A stretch of DNA of 64,000 nt from Synechococcus sp. BSA11S (GCF_014224355.1 NZ_VNWP01000001.1:62001-126000), one strand, 5' to 3'. Shown: positions 35,530 through 44,810, numbered from the stretch's first letter. Notes: generated from the sequence alone by a model not told the origin. Numbers and translations: made by a program.

Positions 35530-36240
35530 ATGAACCGTCGCGTTGGTGCAACGTTTGCTGGACTCCTTCAGGTTGGCCTGCTGCAGGCCGTGCTGATGGC
35601 TCCCGCTTCTCCGCTTCATGCCGCAGCGTTTCAGCAGGCCACCATCAAGAGGTTGGTGGATGGTCGCGAGGTCTACATCAATGGAAAGGCCGCCCGGGTC
35701 AACCAGGTGGCCCGCTCCGGGCAGCAGGTGCGCACCGGCAAGAGCAGGGCCGAGCTCCTCTTCGATGGCCGCGCCACGGGCTTCATGGGCCGCTCCAGCG
35801 TGATCACTCTCGGCAACAGCTGCTTTCGCCTGAGCAAGGGTGCCGTGCTGGTGAGTGGTCCCCAGAAGGCCTGCCTCGGCTCCAAGGTACTGGGCGTGAA
35901 GGGCACCACCTACGTGCTCACCCGAGCTGACGACGGCCTGTACGACTTCGTGGTGCTGGAAGGTCAGGGCTATGTGGGCCCTGAAGACGGCTACGAGGAG
36001 AACCAGGACTCCACCTCCTCAGGCTCTGGAGCCGTGGCGGCGGGTGATCCATCCGGCAACACCACCTACGTCTGCAGCTGTGAAGTGGCCCGCTTCACAG
36101 CCGATGGTGAATTCGTCAGTCAGGGCAAGATGAGCAGCAGCCAATACCAGGCACTGCTGGGGCGGCATACTTCGGGTCAGTCCCAGTTGCCCAAAAGCTC
36201 AGCGATCCAGGAGGCCTTCTCCCGCTGCTACAGCGGCTGA
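35530..36240 (+). CDS. Secreted FecR-domain protein (first copy)
   Basis: A 236-residue protein with a signal peptide (hydrophobic stretch TFAGLLQVGLLQAVLM, cleavage near LHAAA). A FecR-like beta-rich domain follows, with SRAELLFDGRATGFMGRSSVITLG and VLGVKGTTYVLT near the middle and a Ser/Gly linker. The C-terminal part holds CSC and a final RCYSG, giving possible disulfides. FecR domains often act in periplasmic signalling. It follows the CHASE2 cyclase by 30 bases, so it may modulate the cyclase sensor. A GTG at 35518 is an alternative start. Confidence 0.8.
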   Translation: MNRRVGATFAGLLQVGLLQAVLMAPASPLHAAAFQQATIKRLVDGREVYINGKAARVNQVARSGQQVRTGKSRAELLFDGRATGFMGRSSVITLGNSCFRLSKGAVLVSGPQKACLGSKVLGVKGTTYVLTRADDGLYDFVVLEGQGYVGPEDGYEENQDSTSSGSGAVAAGDPSGNTTYVCSCEVARFTADGEFVSQGKMSSSQYQALLGRHTSGQSQLPKSSAIQEAFSRCYSG

Positions 36241-36248
36241 GGCCGGCA

Positions 36249-37727
36249 TCAGAGGGTGAGGTTCTCGAACAGTTGCTTCATGCGCCTGAGCAACTGATTC
36301 TCATGAGCCTTCACCTTCTCGCGCTCCATCCCCTCCAGTTCACCCCGGCGTTTGCTCACCAGGTGGGCCAGCCGGTCCATCAGGGGAGGGTTGTTCAGCA
36401 GAAGGGGTCCCAGGCTGGGCCGTGACACCTCCAGCAGCAGGCATTCCTCCAGGGCCCGCACGGTGGCGCTGCGTCGGCTGTCGGTGAGCATCGACATCTC
36501 GCCGAAGACATCCCCGTGCCTGAGGCAGGCCACCTGGAACGGCTCGGCCTCCTCCTGGTTCTTGAGCACCTCGACCACCCCCTGAACCACCTGGAAGAGA
36601 GAGTCGCCCGGGTTCCCTTCCCGCACCACCACCTCTCCAGGGGCGAAACGCAGGCAGCGGGTGGTCGTGGCCAGTTGGAACATCTCCTCTTCACTGAGGT
36701 CGCCGAACAGGGGGTTGCGGCTGAGCAGGCTGCGCCGATGCTCCATGCCGCGCTGCTCGGGATGTCCGGCATCGAGGATGCTGCGCTTCGGCCGCAGTTC
36801 ACGCACCGGATAGGGAACGCTCTGGCCGGCCCGCTCGAGGGTGAACCAGATCTGCTCGAGCAGTTCACTGCGCAGGTCGAGCAGATCGCTCTGGTTTCCT
36901 GGCCTCTGGAAGGCCAGGATGTCGTAGGTGATGGCGCTGTCGGCAAAGGCCTGCACCCTCACCGCCGGAGGGGGCTCATCGAGCACCCGGGGATGCTTGT
37001 CCAGCACATCCAGCAGGAACTGACGGGCCCTGGAGGGGGGGAGGCTGTAGTCGAGCCCGATGTCGAAACGGTTGCCCATCACGCCAAAGGCCACGTGGTT
37101 GCGCACCACCACCTCGGTGACCTGGGTGTTGGGAACAACCACCAGCGAGCCGGTGATGTCCTTCAGGCAGGTGTCGCGCCAGTTGATCGACACCACCACC
37201 CCCATGGTCCCGTCACCAAGGTCGAGGAAATCACCCACGGTGAAGACATCATCGAACTGGAGCTCCAGACCCGCGAAGAGATCCTTGAGAGGTTCCTGGG
37301 CCGCCAGGCCCACCATGGCGGTGAGCACGGCCGAGGTGGTGACCAGGCTGACCAGGTTGAAGCGGGCCTGCTCCTGCACGAGGATCACCGTGGCCACGGT
37401 GCCGCCTCCCAGCATCAACAACTGCAGCAGAATCTGCGCCGGTTCCTTTCTCAGGCCCAGGGCGGCGGGTAGCTCCAGGAATCCCCAGAGGGCCATGCGG
37501 ATGCCCAGATAGCTGAACATCAATTCGTCGATGGTGGAGATCCAGGTCCGGTAATGGAGGGGCAGGAGGATCAGCGGCAGGGTGCGCACCAGCGCCCAGC
37601 TCAGAATCGACAGGGTCGCCAGCTGGATGGGCAGCTTCGGCAGTCGAAGTCGCCGGACCAGGATCTGCAGCGGCAACAGCAGAACCATCACGACGATGGC
37701 TGAGACCCATACCTCCAGCAATGACAT
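36249..37727 (-). CDS. MscS-type mechanosensitive channel with cyclic-nucleotide-binding domain
   Basis: A 492-residue inner-membrane protein. N-terminal hydrophobic helices (to about residue 150) lead into the MscS pore helix (TTSAVLTAMVGLAAQEPLKDLFAGLEL) and the cytoplasmic beta domain (VGDFLDLGDGTMGVVVSINWR). Residues about 340-460 are a CNB domain with the cassette FGEMSMLTDSRRSATVRA, retaining Glu and Arg. This layout fits the bacterial cyclic-nucleotide-gated MscS-like (bCNG) group, in which the nucleotide can modulate the channel. It converges on the FecR gene with an 8-base gap, inside the cyclase cluster. Confidence 0.9.
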   Translation of the reverse strand: MSLLEVWVSAIVVMVLLLPLQILVRRLRLPKLPIQLATLSILSWALVRTLPLILLPLHYRTWISTIDELMFSYLGIRMALWGFLELPAALGLRKEPAQILLQLLMLGGGTVATVILVQEQARFNLVSLVTTSAVLTAMVGLAAQEPLKDLFAGLELQFDDVFTVGDFLDLGDGTMGVVVSINWRDTCLKDITGSLVVVPNTQVTEVVVRNHVAFGVMGNRFDIGLDYSLPPSRARQFLLDVLDKHPRVLDEPPPAVRVQAFADSAITYDILAFQRPGNQSDLLDLRSELLEQIWFTLERAGQSVPYPVRELRPKRSILDAGHPEQRGMEHRRSLLSRNPLFGDLSEEEMFQLATTTRCLRFAPGEVVVREGNPGDSLFQVVQGVVEVLKNQEEAEPFQVACLRHGDVFGEMSMLTDSRRSATVRALEECLLLEVSRPSLGPLLLNNPPLMDRLAHLVSKRRGELEGMEREKVKAHENQLLRRMKQLFENLTL

Positions 37728-37903
37728 CCTGAGGTTCAGCGCTCAAAGGGGGAACGACCGGCCAGGGCCTTGCCTGGACAGCCTGTCGCGCAGGATAGGT
37801 GGCGAAGTTGGGCTCATTCCGCTCCCTGCGGCCCTTCTTGGGCCTCAGTTTTCGCTCCGACCATCACCATGGTCTTCAACACGTTCTTCACCATCGTCTG
37901 CCC

Positions 37904-38605
37904 ATGGTTAGCCCCGGTCGCCCCATGGTCTTGTGGCCCCTGGCCCTGCTGCTTCTTCCGCTCGCTCCGCCAGCGGAAGCCCAGCAGGTGCAGCTGCGCT
38001 GTGATGGGACGCTGCTTGAAGCCAGGGGCATGGCTGAGCAGAAGCGCAGCATCGCCTTACTGAGGGTGTCTCTGGCGCTTTCGGGCGAAGCCGCCAGCTC
38101 CGATGGGGCCCTGGGCGAGCTGCAGCGACGGCTGGCTGATGTGCGCCAGGCCCTGCAGCGTCTGGAGGTGACGGAGCTGGCGGTGAGTTCCCCTTCGACC
38201 CGGCGGCGGGAGGCGAGCCCGAAACGCCCTGCGGCCGTGGAGGCCAGTCTGCAGGTGAGCGGGGTGCTAGCCCCGGCCCGGTTGCAGGCGCTGATCCGCT
38301 CGGTGGGGTCGTTGCCCGGTGTCCGCCTCAACCCGGTGCAACCCCAGGCCGATGAGAACGCAGATGCCGCCATCCGCGCTGCCTTGCTGCGGCTTGCCTA
38401 TCGGGATGCCCTGCTCCAGGCCAGGCAGCTGGCCGAGGCGATTGGGCTGGGGACACCGACCCCGCTGGAGGTGCAGATCGAAGCGGGATCCCGGCCGATG
38501 CTGGCCAGGGGAGTGATGGCGGATGCCCCCCCCCCGTTCGAGGCCGACGAGTTGCCATCACCGATGGATCGGCTCGCGCTGCAGGTGCGCTTCTGCGCCC
38601 GCTGA
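37904..38605 (+). CDS. Secreted SIMPL-domain (DUF541) protein
   Basis: A 233-residue protein with a signal peptide (MVLWPLALLLLPLAPPAEAQQ, cleavage near AEA-QQ). The mature part fits the SIMPL/DUF541 family, beta-alpha proteins of the bacterial envelope that often form ring-shaped oligomers. Recognisable pieces are the long central helix region (LGELQRRLADVRQALQRL) and the alanine-rich YRDALLQARQLAEAIGL typical of the family. The start may be 37904 or the ATG at 37925. It is divergent from the MscS-CNB gene. Function is unknown. Confidence 0.75.
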   Translation: MVSPGRPMVLWPLALLLLPLAPPAEAQQVQLRCDGTLLEARGMAEQKRSIALLRVSLALSGEAASSDGALGELQRRLADVRQALQRLEVTELAVSSPSTRRREASPKRPAAVEASLQVSGVLAPARLQALIRSVGSLPGVRLNPVQPQADENADAAIRAALLRLAYRDALLQARQLAEAIGLGTPTPLEVQIEAGSRPMLARGVMADAPPPFEADELPSPMDRLALQVRFCAR

Positions 38606-38701
38606 GTGCTGACCAGTGAGTTCTCCGGGGCCGATGGTGGCCATGCATCCAGCGGAGCGGTCCCTTGAAGCGGCAAGCTGAGTGGATAGCTGATCACCGC
38701 C

Positions 38702-39091
38702 ATGGCATTGGATGGTGCCCAGGCCATTGTCGGCCTAGGGCTTTTCACCCTGTTGGCCATGGGCCACTTCGTTGCTGACTTCGGCCTCCAGAGTGATCGG
38801 ATGGCGGTGGAGAAGTGTCCCGGCAAAGATCACACCCTCCCCTGGCCCTGGTGGTTGCTGGCCCATTCCGGGATTCACGCCTTCTTCGTGAGCGTGATCA
38901 CGGGCGTGATCTGGCTTGGTCTGGCCGAGTGGGGCCTCCATGCCCTGATCGATTACGGCAAGTGCCGCCACCGCTACGGGCTGGGGGTGGATCAATCCCT
39001 GCACATGGCCTGCAAGCTGATCTGGGTGCTGATCCTGCTGAGCTTCGGCCCCATTCCCACCGGAGCCCTGCTGCAGGCCTTCCCCCGCTAA
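38702..39091 (+). CDS. DUF3307 membrane protein
   Basis: A 129-residue protein with three to four hydrophobic segments, starting FTLLAMGHFVADFGLQSDRMA, which matches the DUF3307 family (short polytopic proteins of unknown function). Conserved His and Asp occur in HFVADF, AHSGIHAF and HALIDYGKC, suggesting a polar site within the membrane. Its TAA stop interlocks with the convergent CNB gene (the two stop codons share bases 39089-39090). Confidence 0.75.
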   Translation: MALDGAQAIVGLGLFTLLAMGHFVADFGLQSDRMAVEKCPGKDHTLPWPWWLLAHSGIHAFFVSVITGVIWLGLAEWGLHALIDYGKCRHRYGLGVDQSLHMACKLIWVLILLSFGPIPTGALLQAFPR

Positions 39092-39684
39092 GGCTTGATG
39101 GCCGGGGAGGAAGGATGGGGCGAGCGCGCTTTGCCGATCGTCACCAGCCGCTCCATCGCTGTGTTCAGGCAGTAATTCAGGGGTTGGATCGCCTTCTCCA
39201 GCTGGCTCAGCTGCGTCGTGTCGCCCCTCTCGCCGGCGGCAATGCCACTGAGCAGCAGGGCGATCACCTCATTGCTGCGCATGCAGCGCTGGCTCACCAG
39301 CGCCAGCATCTCCATGGCCAGGTCCACATCAAAGAGCAGGGTCTTGAGGAAGTTATCCACGCTCACCTCCACCAGCTCGGCGGGGCCCTCGACCACCCGC
39401 ACATCGGCGGAGTGCTGACCTGAGCCGAACAGTCCCATCTCCCCCAGCAGTTCCTCGGCCTCGATCACGGCCAGAGTGTGGGGCTCGGGTTCGATCAACC
39501 GTACCTGGATCGCCACCTTGCCGCTGGTGAGCAGCATCAGGCTTTCGGCAGGATCCCCCTGCCGCATGATCAGCTCCCCGATGGCAACGAGACGGCGCAC
39601 CGGTGCCAGCTCCTCATGGTGGATGTCCAGGAGCAGTTTCATGCGCTCCCGTACCACCTTCAGCTGCGGCTCATCTCCCCACAT
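39088..39684 (-). CDS. Stand-alone cyclic-nucleotide-binding-domain protein
   Basis: A 198-residue protein with a single CNB domain (about residues 25-125) and a helical C-terminal part (about 130-185) without a helix-turn-helix that I can see. The phosphate-binding cassette reads LGEMGLFGSGQHSADVRV: the Glu is kept, but the key Arg is replaced by His, so binding of cAMP may be weak or absent. It lies 12 bases downstream of speA and is probably cotranscribed with it. It may regulate by protein contact rather than DNA binding. Confidence 0.8.
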   Translation of the reverse strand: MWGDEPQLKVVRERMKLLLDIHHEELAPVRRLVAIGELIMRQGDPAESLMLLTSGKVAIQVRLIEPEPHTLAVIEAEELLGEMGLFGSGQHSADVRVVEGPAELVEVSVDNFLKTLLFDVDLAMEMLALVSQRCMRSNEVIALLLSGIAAGERGDTTQLSQLEKAIQPLNYCLNTAMERLVTIGKARSPHPSSPAIKP

Positions 39685-39696
39685 GGTTGGCTCCTC

Positions 39697-41694
39697 TCAG
39701 GTCTGCAGGTAGGTGCTCTGGCGCAGACTGCTCTCCAGATGGGCCATCAGCCGACCGGCATCGGGCAGCGGCAAGGTGCCGCGGTGAATGGCCGCTTCGC
39801 TGGCCACCCGCAGGCGCTCCAGCAGGGCATCGGGATCGTGTTCCATCGCTTCGAGCACCTGGGCGTTGCTGTTACCCCTCACCACATGGTCGACCCGGTA
39901 GCGCCCGTTGGCACCCAGACGGATATGGACCGCATTGGTGCTGCCGAACAGGTTGTGAAGGTTGCCCATCACTTCCTGGTAGGCGCCTCCCAGAAACAGG
40001 CCGATCCAGTAGGGCTCTCCGGCCCGCGGCTCATGCAGTTCCAGCAGCGGCTTGGCCTGGCCGGCGCCGATGAAGCGGGCCAGCTTGCCGTCGGAGTCGC
40101 AGGTGAGGTCAGCGAAGCTGCCCAGGCGGGTGGGTCGTTCCTCGAGCCGGTGGATGGGCATCACCGGAAAGAGCTGATCGATCGCCCAGGTGTCGGGAGC
40201 GGAGCGGAAGATCGAAAGGTTGGCGTAGTAGGTGCCCGCCAGGGTGGCCTGCAGGGTCCGAAGGTCGTCGGGAATGGGGGTGTCGGTGCTCCAGCGATCC
40301 AGCTGCTCCGCAATCGCCTGGCAGCAGGCCCAGTAGAGCTGCTCAGCCGCTCCCCGTTCGGTGAGGCTGAGGTAGCCCAGCCGGAAGGCGGAGAGGGCGT
40401 CCTGCTTGAACTTGATGGCGTCAGTCCAGCCTTCCTGCAGGTGGTCAACGTTGCCTGGCGTGTCCCGCACAGCGGCCCGGATCGAGGCCAGGGTGTCGCG
40501 CAGGTTGCGCACGATCAGCGGTTCCTCCGGCTGTCCCGCCGGCTCCTCCCCGGGCACCCCGGCGGTGCCGAGCACGTCGAAGACGAGCACACTGAAGTGG
40601 CTGACGATGGCGCGGCCGCTCTCGCTCACCAGGGTGGGCACCGGCACCCCGCGCGGCTCGCAGCATTCCCGCACCGTGGCCACCACGTCGTTGGCGTAGT
40701 TCTGCAGGGAATAGTTGGTGGAAGCGGCCGTGGCGGTGCGGCTGCCGTCGTAGTCGATGCCGAGGCCACCGCCCACATCCAGATAGCCCATCGGCGCCCC
40801 GAGCTCCGCCAGTTGCACATAGATCTGGCCCGCTTCCTGCAGGGCGTCCTTGAGCACGGCAATGTCGTTGATCTGGCTGCCCACGTGGAAATGGAGCAGG
40901 CGCAGCTCGCCGAGCAGATCGGCCCGACGCAGGGCCTCCACGGTGGCCAGCAGATCGGGCACCGAGAGGCCGAACTTGGCGCGCTCGCCCACTGAGCTTC
41001 CCCAGCGGCCGGTGCTGCGGCTGGCCAGCTTGGCGCGCACCCCGATCAGGGGGGCGGCCCCCAGCTCCCGACTGGCGGTGATGATCCGCTCCACCTCATC
41101 GGGTTGCTCGATCACCACCACCGGCTGGCGGCCGAGCCGACGGGCCAGGATCGCCGTCTCGATGTAGCGCTGGTCCTTGTAGCCGTTGCAGATCAGCAGG
41201 GCCTCGGGATCGTCCACCAGGGAGAGGGCGATCAGCAGTTCCGCCTTGCTGCCGGCCTCCAGGCCGAAATGCCACTGGCGGCCGCTCTCCACCAGCTGTT
41301 CCACCACGTGGCGTTGCTGGTTGCATTTCACCGGAAACACCCCCTGGTAGCGGCCGCCGTAGCCGTACTGGGCGATGGCCCGCTCAAAGGCGGCATGGAG
41401 CCTCTCCAGCCGGTCTTCGAGAATGTCGTCGAAGCGGATCAGCAGCGGCAGGGTGAGATCGCGCCCCTGAAGGCCCTGCACCAGCTCCACCAGATCCAGG
41501 CAGCCACCCCGCTCCCCCCGCGGCTGCACCATTACGTGCCCGCGGGCGCTCACGGAGAAATAGGGCTCACCCCAGCCGTCGAGGCCGTAGAGCCGGCTGC
41601 TGTCGGCCACGCTCCAGCCATCGCCGGCAGGAGCAGGGGGGGCGGAGCCGCGGGTCGGGTCGGCCCCCATGGCCGTGGGATCGGCGAGAACCAT
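39697..41694 (-). CDS. speA: Biosynthetic arginine decarboxylase
   Basis: SpeA removes CO2 from arginine to give agmatine, the first step to putrescine and a route of arginine nitrogen use. The 665-residue PLP enzyme has the cofactor lysine in FPVKCNQQRHVVEQL, the Gly-rich LDVGGGLGIDYDGSR phosphate-binding region, and C-terminal CDSDGKL and NLFGSTNAVH motifs. Its length is typical of the long biosynthetic type. The gene diverges from ndk. The start ATG (MVLADPTAMG) may be one Met too early. Confidence 0.94.
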   Translation of the reverse strand: MVLADPTAMGADPTRGSAPPAPAGDGWSVADSSRLYGLDGWGEPYFSVSARGHVMVQPRGERGGCLDLVELVQGLQGRDLTLPLLIRFDDILEDRLERLHAAFERAIAQYGYGGRYQGVFPVKCNQQRHVVEQLVESGRQWHFGLEAGSKAELLIALSLVDDPEALLICNGYKDQRYIETAILARRLGRQPVVVIEQPDEVERIITASRELGAAPLIGVRAKLASRSTGRWGSSVGERAKFGLSVPDLLATVEALRRADLLGELRLLHFHVGSQINDIAVLKDALQEAGQIYVQLAELGAPMGYLDVGGGLGIDYDGSRTATAASTNYSLQNYANDVVATVRECCEPRGVPVPTLVSESGRAIVSHFSVLVFDVLGTAGVPGEEPAGQPEEPLIVRNLRDTLASIRAAVRDTPGNVDHLQEGWTDAIKFKQDALSAFRLGYLSLTERGAAEQLYWACCQAIAEQLDRWSTDTPIPDDLRTLQATLAGTYYANLSIFRSAPDTWAIDQLFPVMPIHRLEERPTRLGSFADLTCDSDGKLARFIGAGQAKPLLELHEPRAGEPYWIGLFLGGAYQEVMGNLHNLFGSTNAVHIRLGANGRYRVDHVVRGNSNAQVLEAMEHDPDALLERLRVASEAAIHRGTLPLPDAGRLMAHLESSLRQSTYLQT

Positions 41695-41816
41695 GGCGGA
41701 GCGGAGGGATCCCGGTGTGAGGCGTCAACAGGGAATCTAAGTAGGGTGGCCGCTGGTGCTTGCCAAGGGGTGGGGCCGGCGCGGACGATGGGCCGGATCC
41801 GCCGTCCTTCCTTGTC

Positions 41817-42275
41817 ATGGCCGTTGAACGCACTTTCCTGGCCATCAAGCCCGATGGGGTGCAGCGGGGGCTGGTGGGGGAGATCCTCGGTCGCTTCGAG
41901 CGCAAGGGCTTCAAGCTGGTGGGGCTCAAGCAACTGGTGCCCAGCCGCGAGCTGGCCGAGAGCCACTACGGCGTGCACCGCGAGCGCCCCTTCTTCGCCG
42001 GCCTGGTCGACTTCATCACCAGTGGTCCGGTGGTGGCGATGGTGTGGGAAGGCGACGGCGTGATCGCCAGTGCCCGCAAGCTGATCGGTGCCACCAAGCC
42101 CCTGGAGGCTGAACCCGGCACCATTCGCGGTGACCTGGCGGTGAACATCGGCCGCAACGTGATTCACGGTTCCGATGCGCCCGAAACCGCCGTCTTCGAG
42201 ATCGGTCTCTGGTTCCAGCCCTCCGAGCTGAGCGACTGGACGCCCGCCGATCAGGTGTGGCGCAGCGAAGACTGA
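41817..42275 (+). CDS. ndk: Nucleoside diphosphate kinase
   Basis: This 152-residue enzyme equalises nucleoside triphosphate pools using a phosphohistidine. Seen motifs are the opening [18 protein letters not shown] and the active-site [12 protein letters not shown] with the catalytic His. The length is exactly that of the family. The ATG at 41817 gives MAVERTFL. An upstream in-frame ATG would add an atypical tail. It stands between speA and the second FecR-cyclase pair. Confidence 0.96.
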   Translation: MAVERTFLAIKPDGVQRGLVGEILGRFERKGFKLVGLKQLVPSRELAESHYGVHRERPFFAGLVDFITSGPVVAMVWEGDGVIASARKLIGATKPLEAEPGTIRGDLAVNIGRNVIHGSDAPETAVFEIGLWFQPSELSDWTPADQVWRSED

Positions 42276-42309
42276 GCGGCCACGATTGGGCGAGGTTCTC
42301 ATTGAGGCC

Positions 42310-42981
42310 ATGCCCCGTCTCAATCCTCTGATTCCATTCGCCCTCGGCGGCCTTGCAGCGGTCGCCGGGATCCTCCCGGTCGAGGCCCGTGGCGGCCTGC
42401 CTACCTTGCCGCAGGTGGTGGAGATCCCCTCCCGGCCGGCCTACGTCACCCCGCCCAAGGGTCAGGAATCAGATGCGCGCAGGGGCCAGCGGCTTGAGCC
42501 CTCCACCCTGCTGCGCACCCGCAAACCCGGCAGGCTGCAGGTCGCTTTCCCCGATGGACGCCGGTTCCGTCTGGGAGGCGATTCCCTCGCCCTGATCGGG
42601 AACCGCAGCGTGGAACTCAAGCGCGGTCAGATCATCGGCTGGTTGCTGCCCGGAAGACCTGACGGCGCCCCTCTGAGGATCAGAACCCGGGTCGGCACCG
42701 CTTCGATTTCGGGCACCACGGTGTTTCTCGAAGCCAGCTCCGAGCTCCTGAGGATTTTCAGCTGGGAAGGACCGGTGCAGGTGGAGGCCCGTGACGGCCA
42801 GCGCTTCAGCCTCAGCACAGGAGAAGAGGTGGTGTACAGCGATGGAGCCTGGAGTCCGCCGCGTCGACTGAGCCGCGCCGAGGCGGCGCGCCGCCGCCGT
42901 GCCAGTGCCTTGCTCAATGGCTTCTCCAGCCCGATGGAGACCCTGCCCGAACTGGAGCGTCAGCTCGACAATCTGCCGTGA
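42310..42981 (+). CDS. Secreted FecR-domain protein (second copy)
   Basis: A 223-residue protein with a signal peptide (PLIPFALGGLAAVAGILPVEA) and a FecR-like domain (LQVAFPDGRRFRLGGDSLALIG, then TRVGTASISGTTVFLE and FSLSTGEEVVYSDG). The basic C-terminus (RRLSRAEAARRRRASALL) is unlike the first copy. Its stop codon overlaps the start of the following cyclase (GTGA), a sign of coupled translation and probably of a working pair. Similarity with the first FecR gene is in layout rather than close sequence. Confidence 0.8.
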   Translation: MPRLNPLIPFALGGLAAVAGILPVEARGGLPTLPQVVEIPSRPAYVTPPKGQESDARRGQRLEPSTLLRTRKPGRLQVAFPDGRRFRLGGDSLALIGNRSVELKRGQIIGWLLPGRPDGAPLRIRTRVGTASISGTTVFLEASSELLRIFSWEGPVQVEARDGQRFSLSTGEEVVYSDGAWSPPRRLSRAEAARRRRASALLNGFSSPMETLPELERQLDNLP

Positions 42982-44810
42982 GGCGCTTCCGCGTCTGGTG
43001 GCTGGCGCTGGCCCTGCCCCTGGTCGTGGCGCTCCCCGTCTGGCGCGACTCCCCTCCTGGAAGAGCCCTCGCCCGTCTCGACAGCCCGGCCCGCCGGGCT
43101 TTCTTTCGCTGGCGGGGGCCCAGGGAGGCGCCGGAGAATCCCCTGCTCCTGGCGATCGACTCCGAGTCCCTGGGGCTGGCTGATCTGCTCACGGCTGAGG
43201 AACGTCGGGCCTCGCCGCTCTGGCGGCGGATGGGGCCGTGGCCCTGGCCCCGCGCCCTGCAGGCGGAGCTCGCCGCCATCACCCTGCGTGGAGGTGCCAC
43301 GCGGGTGCTGGTGAACATCGAATTCAGCCAGCCCAGTCGCTACGGGCCCGCCGATGACGCGGCCGCCCAGGCCGTGCTGGCTCCCTGGCGGGAGCGGGTG
43401 CATCTGGTCAGCGGGTATCAGCTCGAGCGGCGACAGGGGATGGATCAGATCAAGCTGAGCCGCCCTGTGCTGGATCTGGGCCCGGCGGGTCTTGCCGTCC
43501 TGCTGCAGAGCGATGACGGGCTGGCGGAGGCGGTGCCCGGACGGCGCTGGTGGCGCGAGCAGCTGGTGGGATTCGCTCCTCCCCATCCACTGCCGATGGC
43601 CTTCCTGGTCCGGCCGGAAGCTCTGACGGAGGAGCCGCTTGGCCTCAACTTCCGCGGCCCGGCGGGAACGCTGCCATCCCTGCCGGCCTGGCGCATCCAG
43701 CAGGTTCCCCCGGAAACCTGGAACGACCGCACGGTGGTGATCGGGGCGACGACGCCAGAGCTGGGGGATCAGCAGGAAACGCCCTACGGCGCCATGAGCG
43801 GCAGCGAGGTGCTGGCCACGGCCGTCGGAAACGTGCTCGTCGGTGATGGGCTGCGGCCACTTCCGGCGCTGGGTTCGGGGCTGCTGCTGCTGCTCTGGGG
43901 CGTTACCGCTCTGGCGGTGCTCACGCGCCCGATCACCGCCCTGGGCACGGCCACCGCGGCCATCGCGCTGATGGCCAGCGGTCTGGGTGTGGCCTACGGA
44001 TTCTGGCTCTGGGCCCAGCTCAGCCTGCCCCTGGCGGCCCTGCTGCTGAGCCCCCTGCTCGGGGGCGGCCTGCGCGTGGCCGCCCAGGCCCGGGAGGAAC
44101 TGCGCGAGCGGGCCTACCTGCACCAGGTGCTGGCCCACCGGATCTCCCCGACTCTGCTCAACGACATTTTGCGCAACCCCGGGCCCCTCTGGAACCGGGC
44201 CGGCGGCCAGCGCTGCCGCTGCGTGCTGCTGTTCAGCGATCTGGTCGCGTTCACCCCCCTGAGCGCGGTTCTGGATCCCGGGGAGCTGTTCGCGCTGCTC
44301 AACCGCTACTTCGAGGTCATGGCTGAGGCGGTGCTGGCGGAGCAGGGCCTGCTTGACAAGTTCATCGGCGATTCGGTGATGGCGGAGTTCGGCGTGCCCC
44401 GCAGTCGCGGCGACCGGCTCGAGGCCAGGGCGGCGGTGCGCGCTGCCCTGGCGATGCAGCGTGGCCTGGAGGGCATCAATCGCGAGCTGGCCGCCAGGAA
44501 TCGACCCCCCCTGCGCCATGGCATCGGCCTGCATGTGGGTGAGGTGATCGCCGGCAACCTCGGCTCCAGCCAGCGGCTCGAGTTCACGGTGGTGGGGGCC
44601 AGTGTGAATGTGGCCAGCCGCCTGGAGGGCCTTACCCGCCGTTATCCCCAGCACCCGATTCTGATCAGTGCCGCCCTGCAGGCGCTGCTGCCGGGGGAGC
44701 TGGAGGTGGAACCGCTGGGGGCCCACTTCCTCAAGGGCTGGCCCGAGCCCCTGGAGGTGCTGGCTCTGCAGGGGCTGCGTGGCCCGGAGTCCAACGTGCA
44801 GCCTGGATGA
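42978..44810 (+). CDS. CHASE2-domain adenylate cyclase (second copy)
   Basis: A 610-residue membrane sensor of the same plan as the first: N-terminal helix, CHASE2 domain (about residues 40-285), three hydrophobic helices (about 295-365), and a class III cyclase domain (about 400-600). Both metal aspartates (LLFSDLVAFT, KFIGDSVMAEFG), the Lys in DKFIGD, Thr in FTVVGA and NVASR are present, predicting adenylate cyclase. It starts with GTG inside the stop of the FecR-domain gene. The 3' end lies 20 bases from the convergent thiO end. Confidence 0.9.
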   Translation: MRRFRVWWLALALPLVVALPVWRDSPPGRALARLDSPARRAFFRWRGPREAPENPLLLAIDSESLGLADLLTAEERRASPLWRRMGPWPWPRALQAELAAITLRGGATRVLVNIEFSQPSRYGPADDAAAQAVLAPWRERVHLVSGYQLERRQGMDQIKLSRPVLDLGPAGLAVLLQSDDGLAEAVPGRRWWREQLVGFAPPHPLPMAFLVRPEALTEEPLGLNFRGPAGTLPSLPAWRIQQVPPETWNDRTVVIGATTPELGDQQETPYGAMSGSEVLATAVGNVLVGDGLRPLPALGSGLLLLLWGVTALAVLTRPITALGTATAAIALMASGLGVAYGFWLWAQLSLPLAALLLSPLLGGGLRVAAQAREELRERAYLHQVLAHRISPTLLNDILRNPGPLWNRAGGQRCRCVLLFSDLVAFTPLSAVLDPGELFALLNRYFEVMAEAVLAEQGLLDKFIGDSVMAEFGVPRSRGDRLEARAAVRAALAMQRGLEGINRELAARNRPPLRHGIGLHVGEVIAGNLGSSQRLEFTVVGASVNVASRLEGLTRRYPQHPILISAALQALLPGELEVEPLGAHFLKGWPEPLEVLALQGLRGPESNVQPG

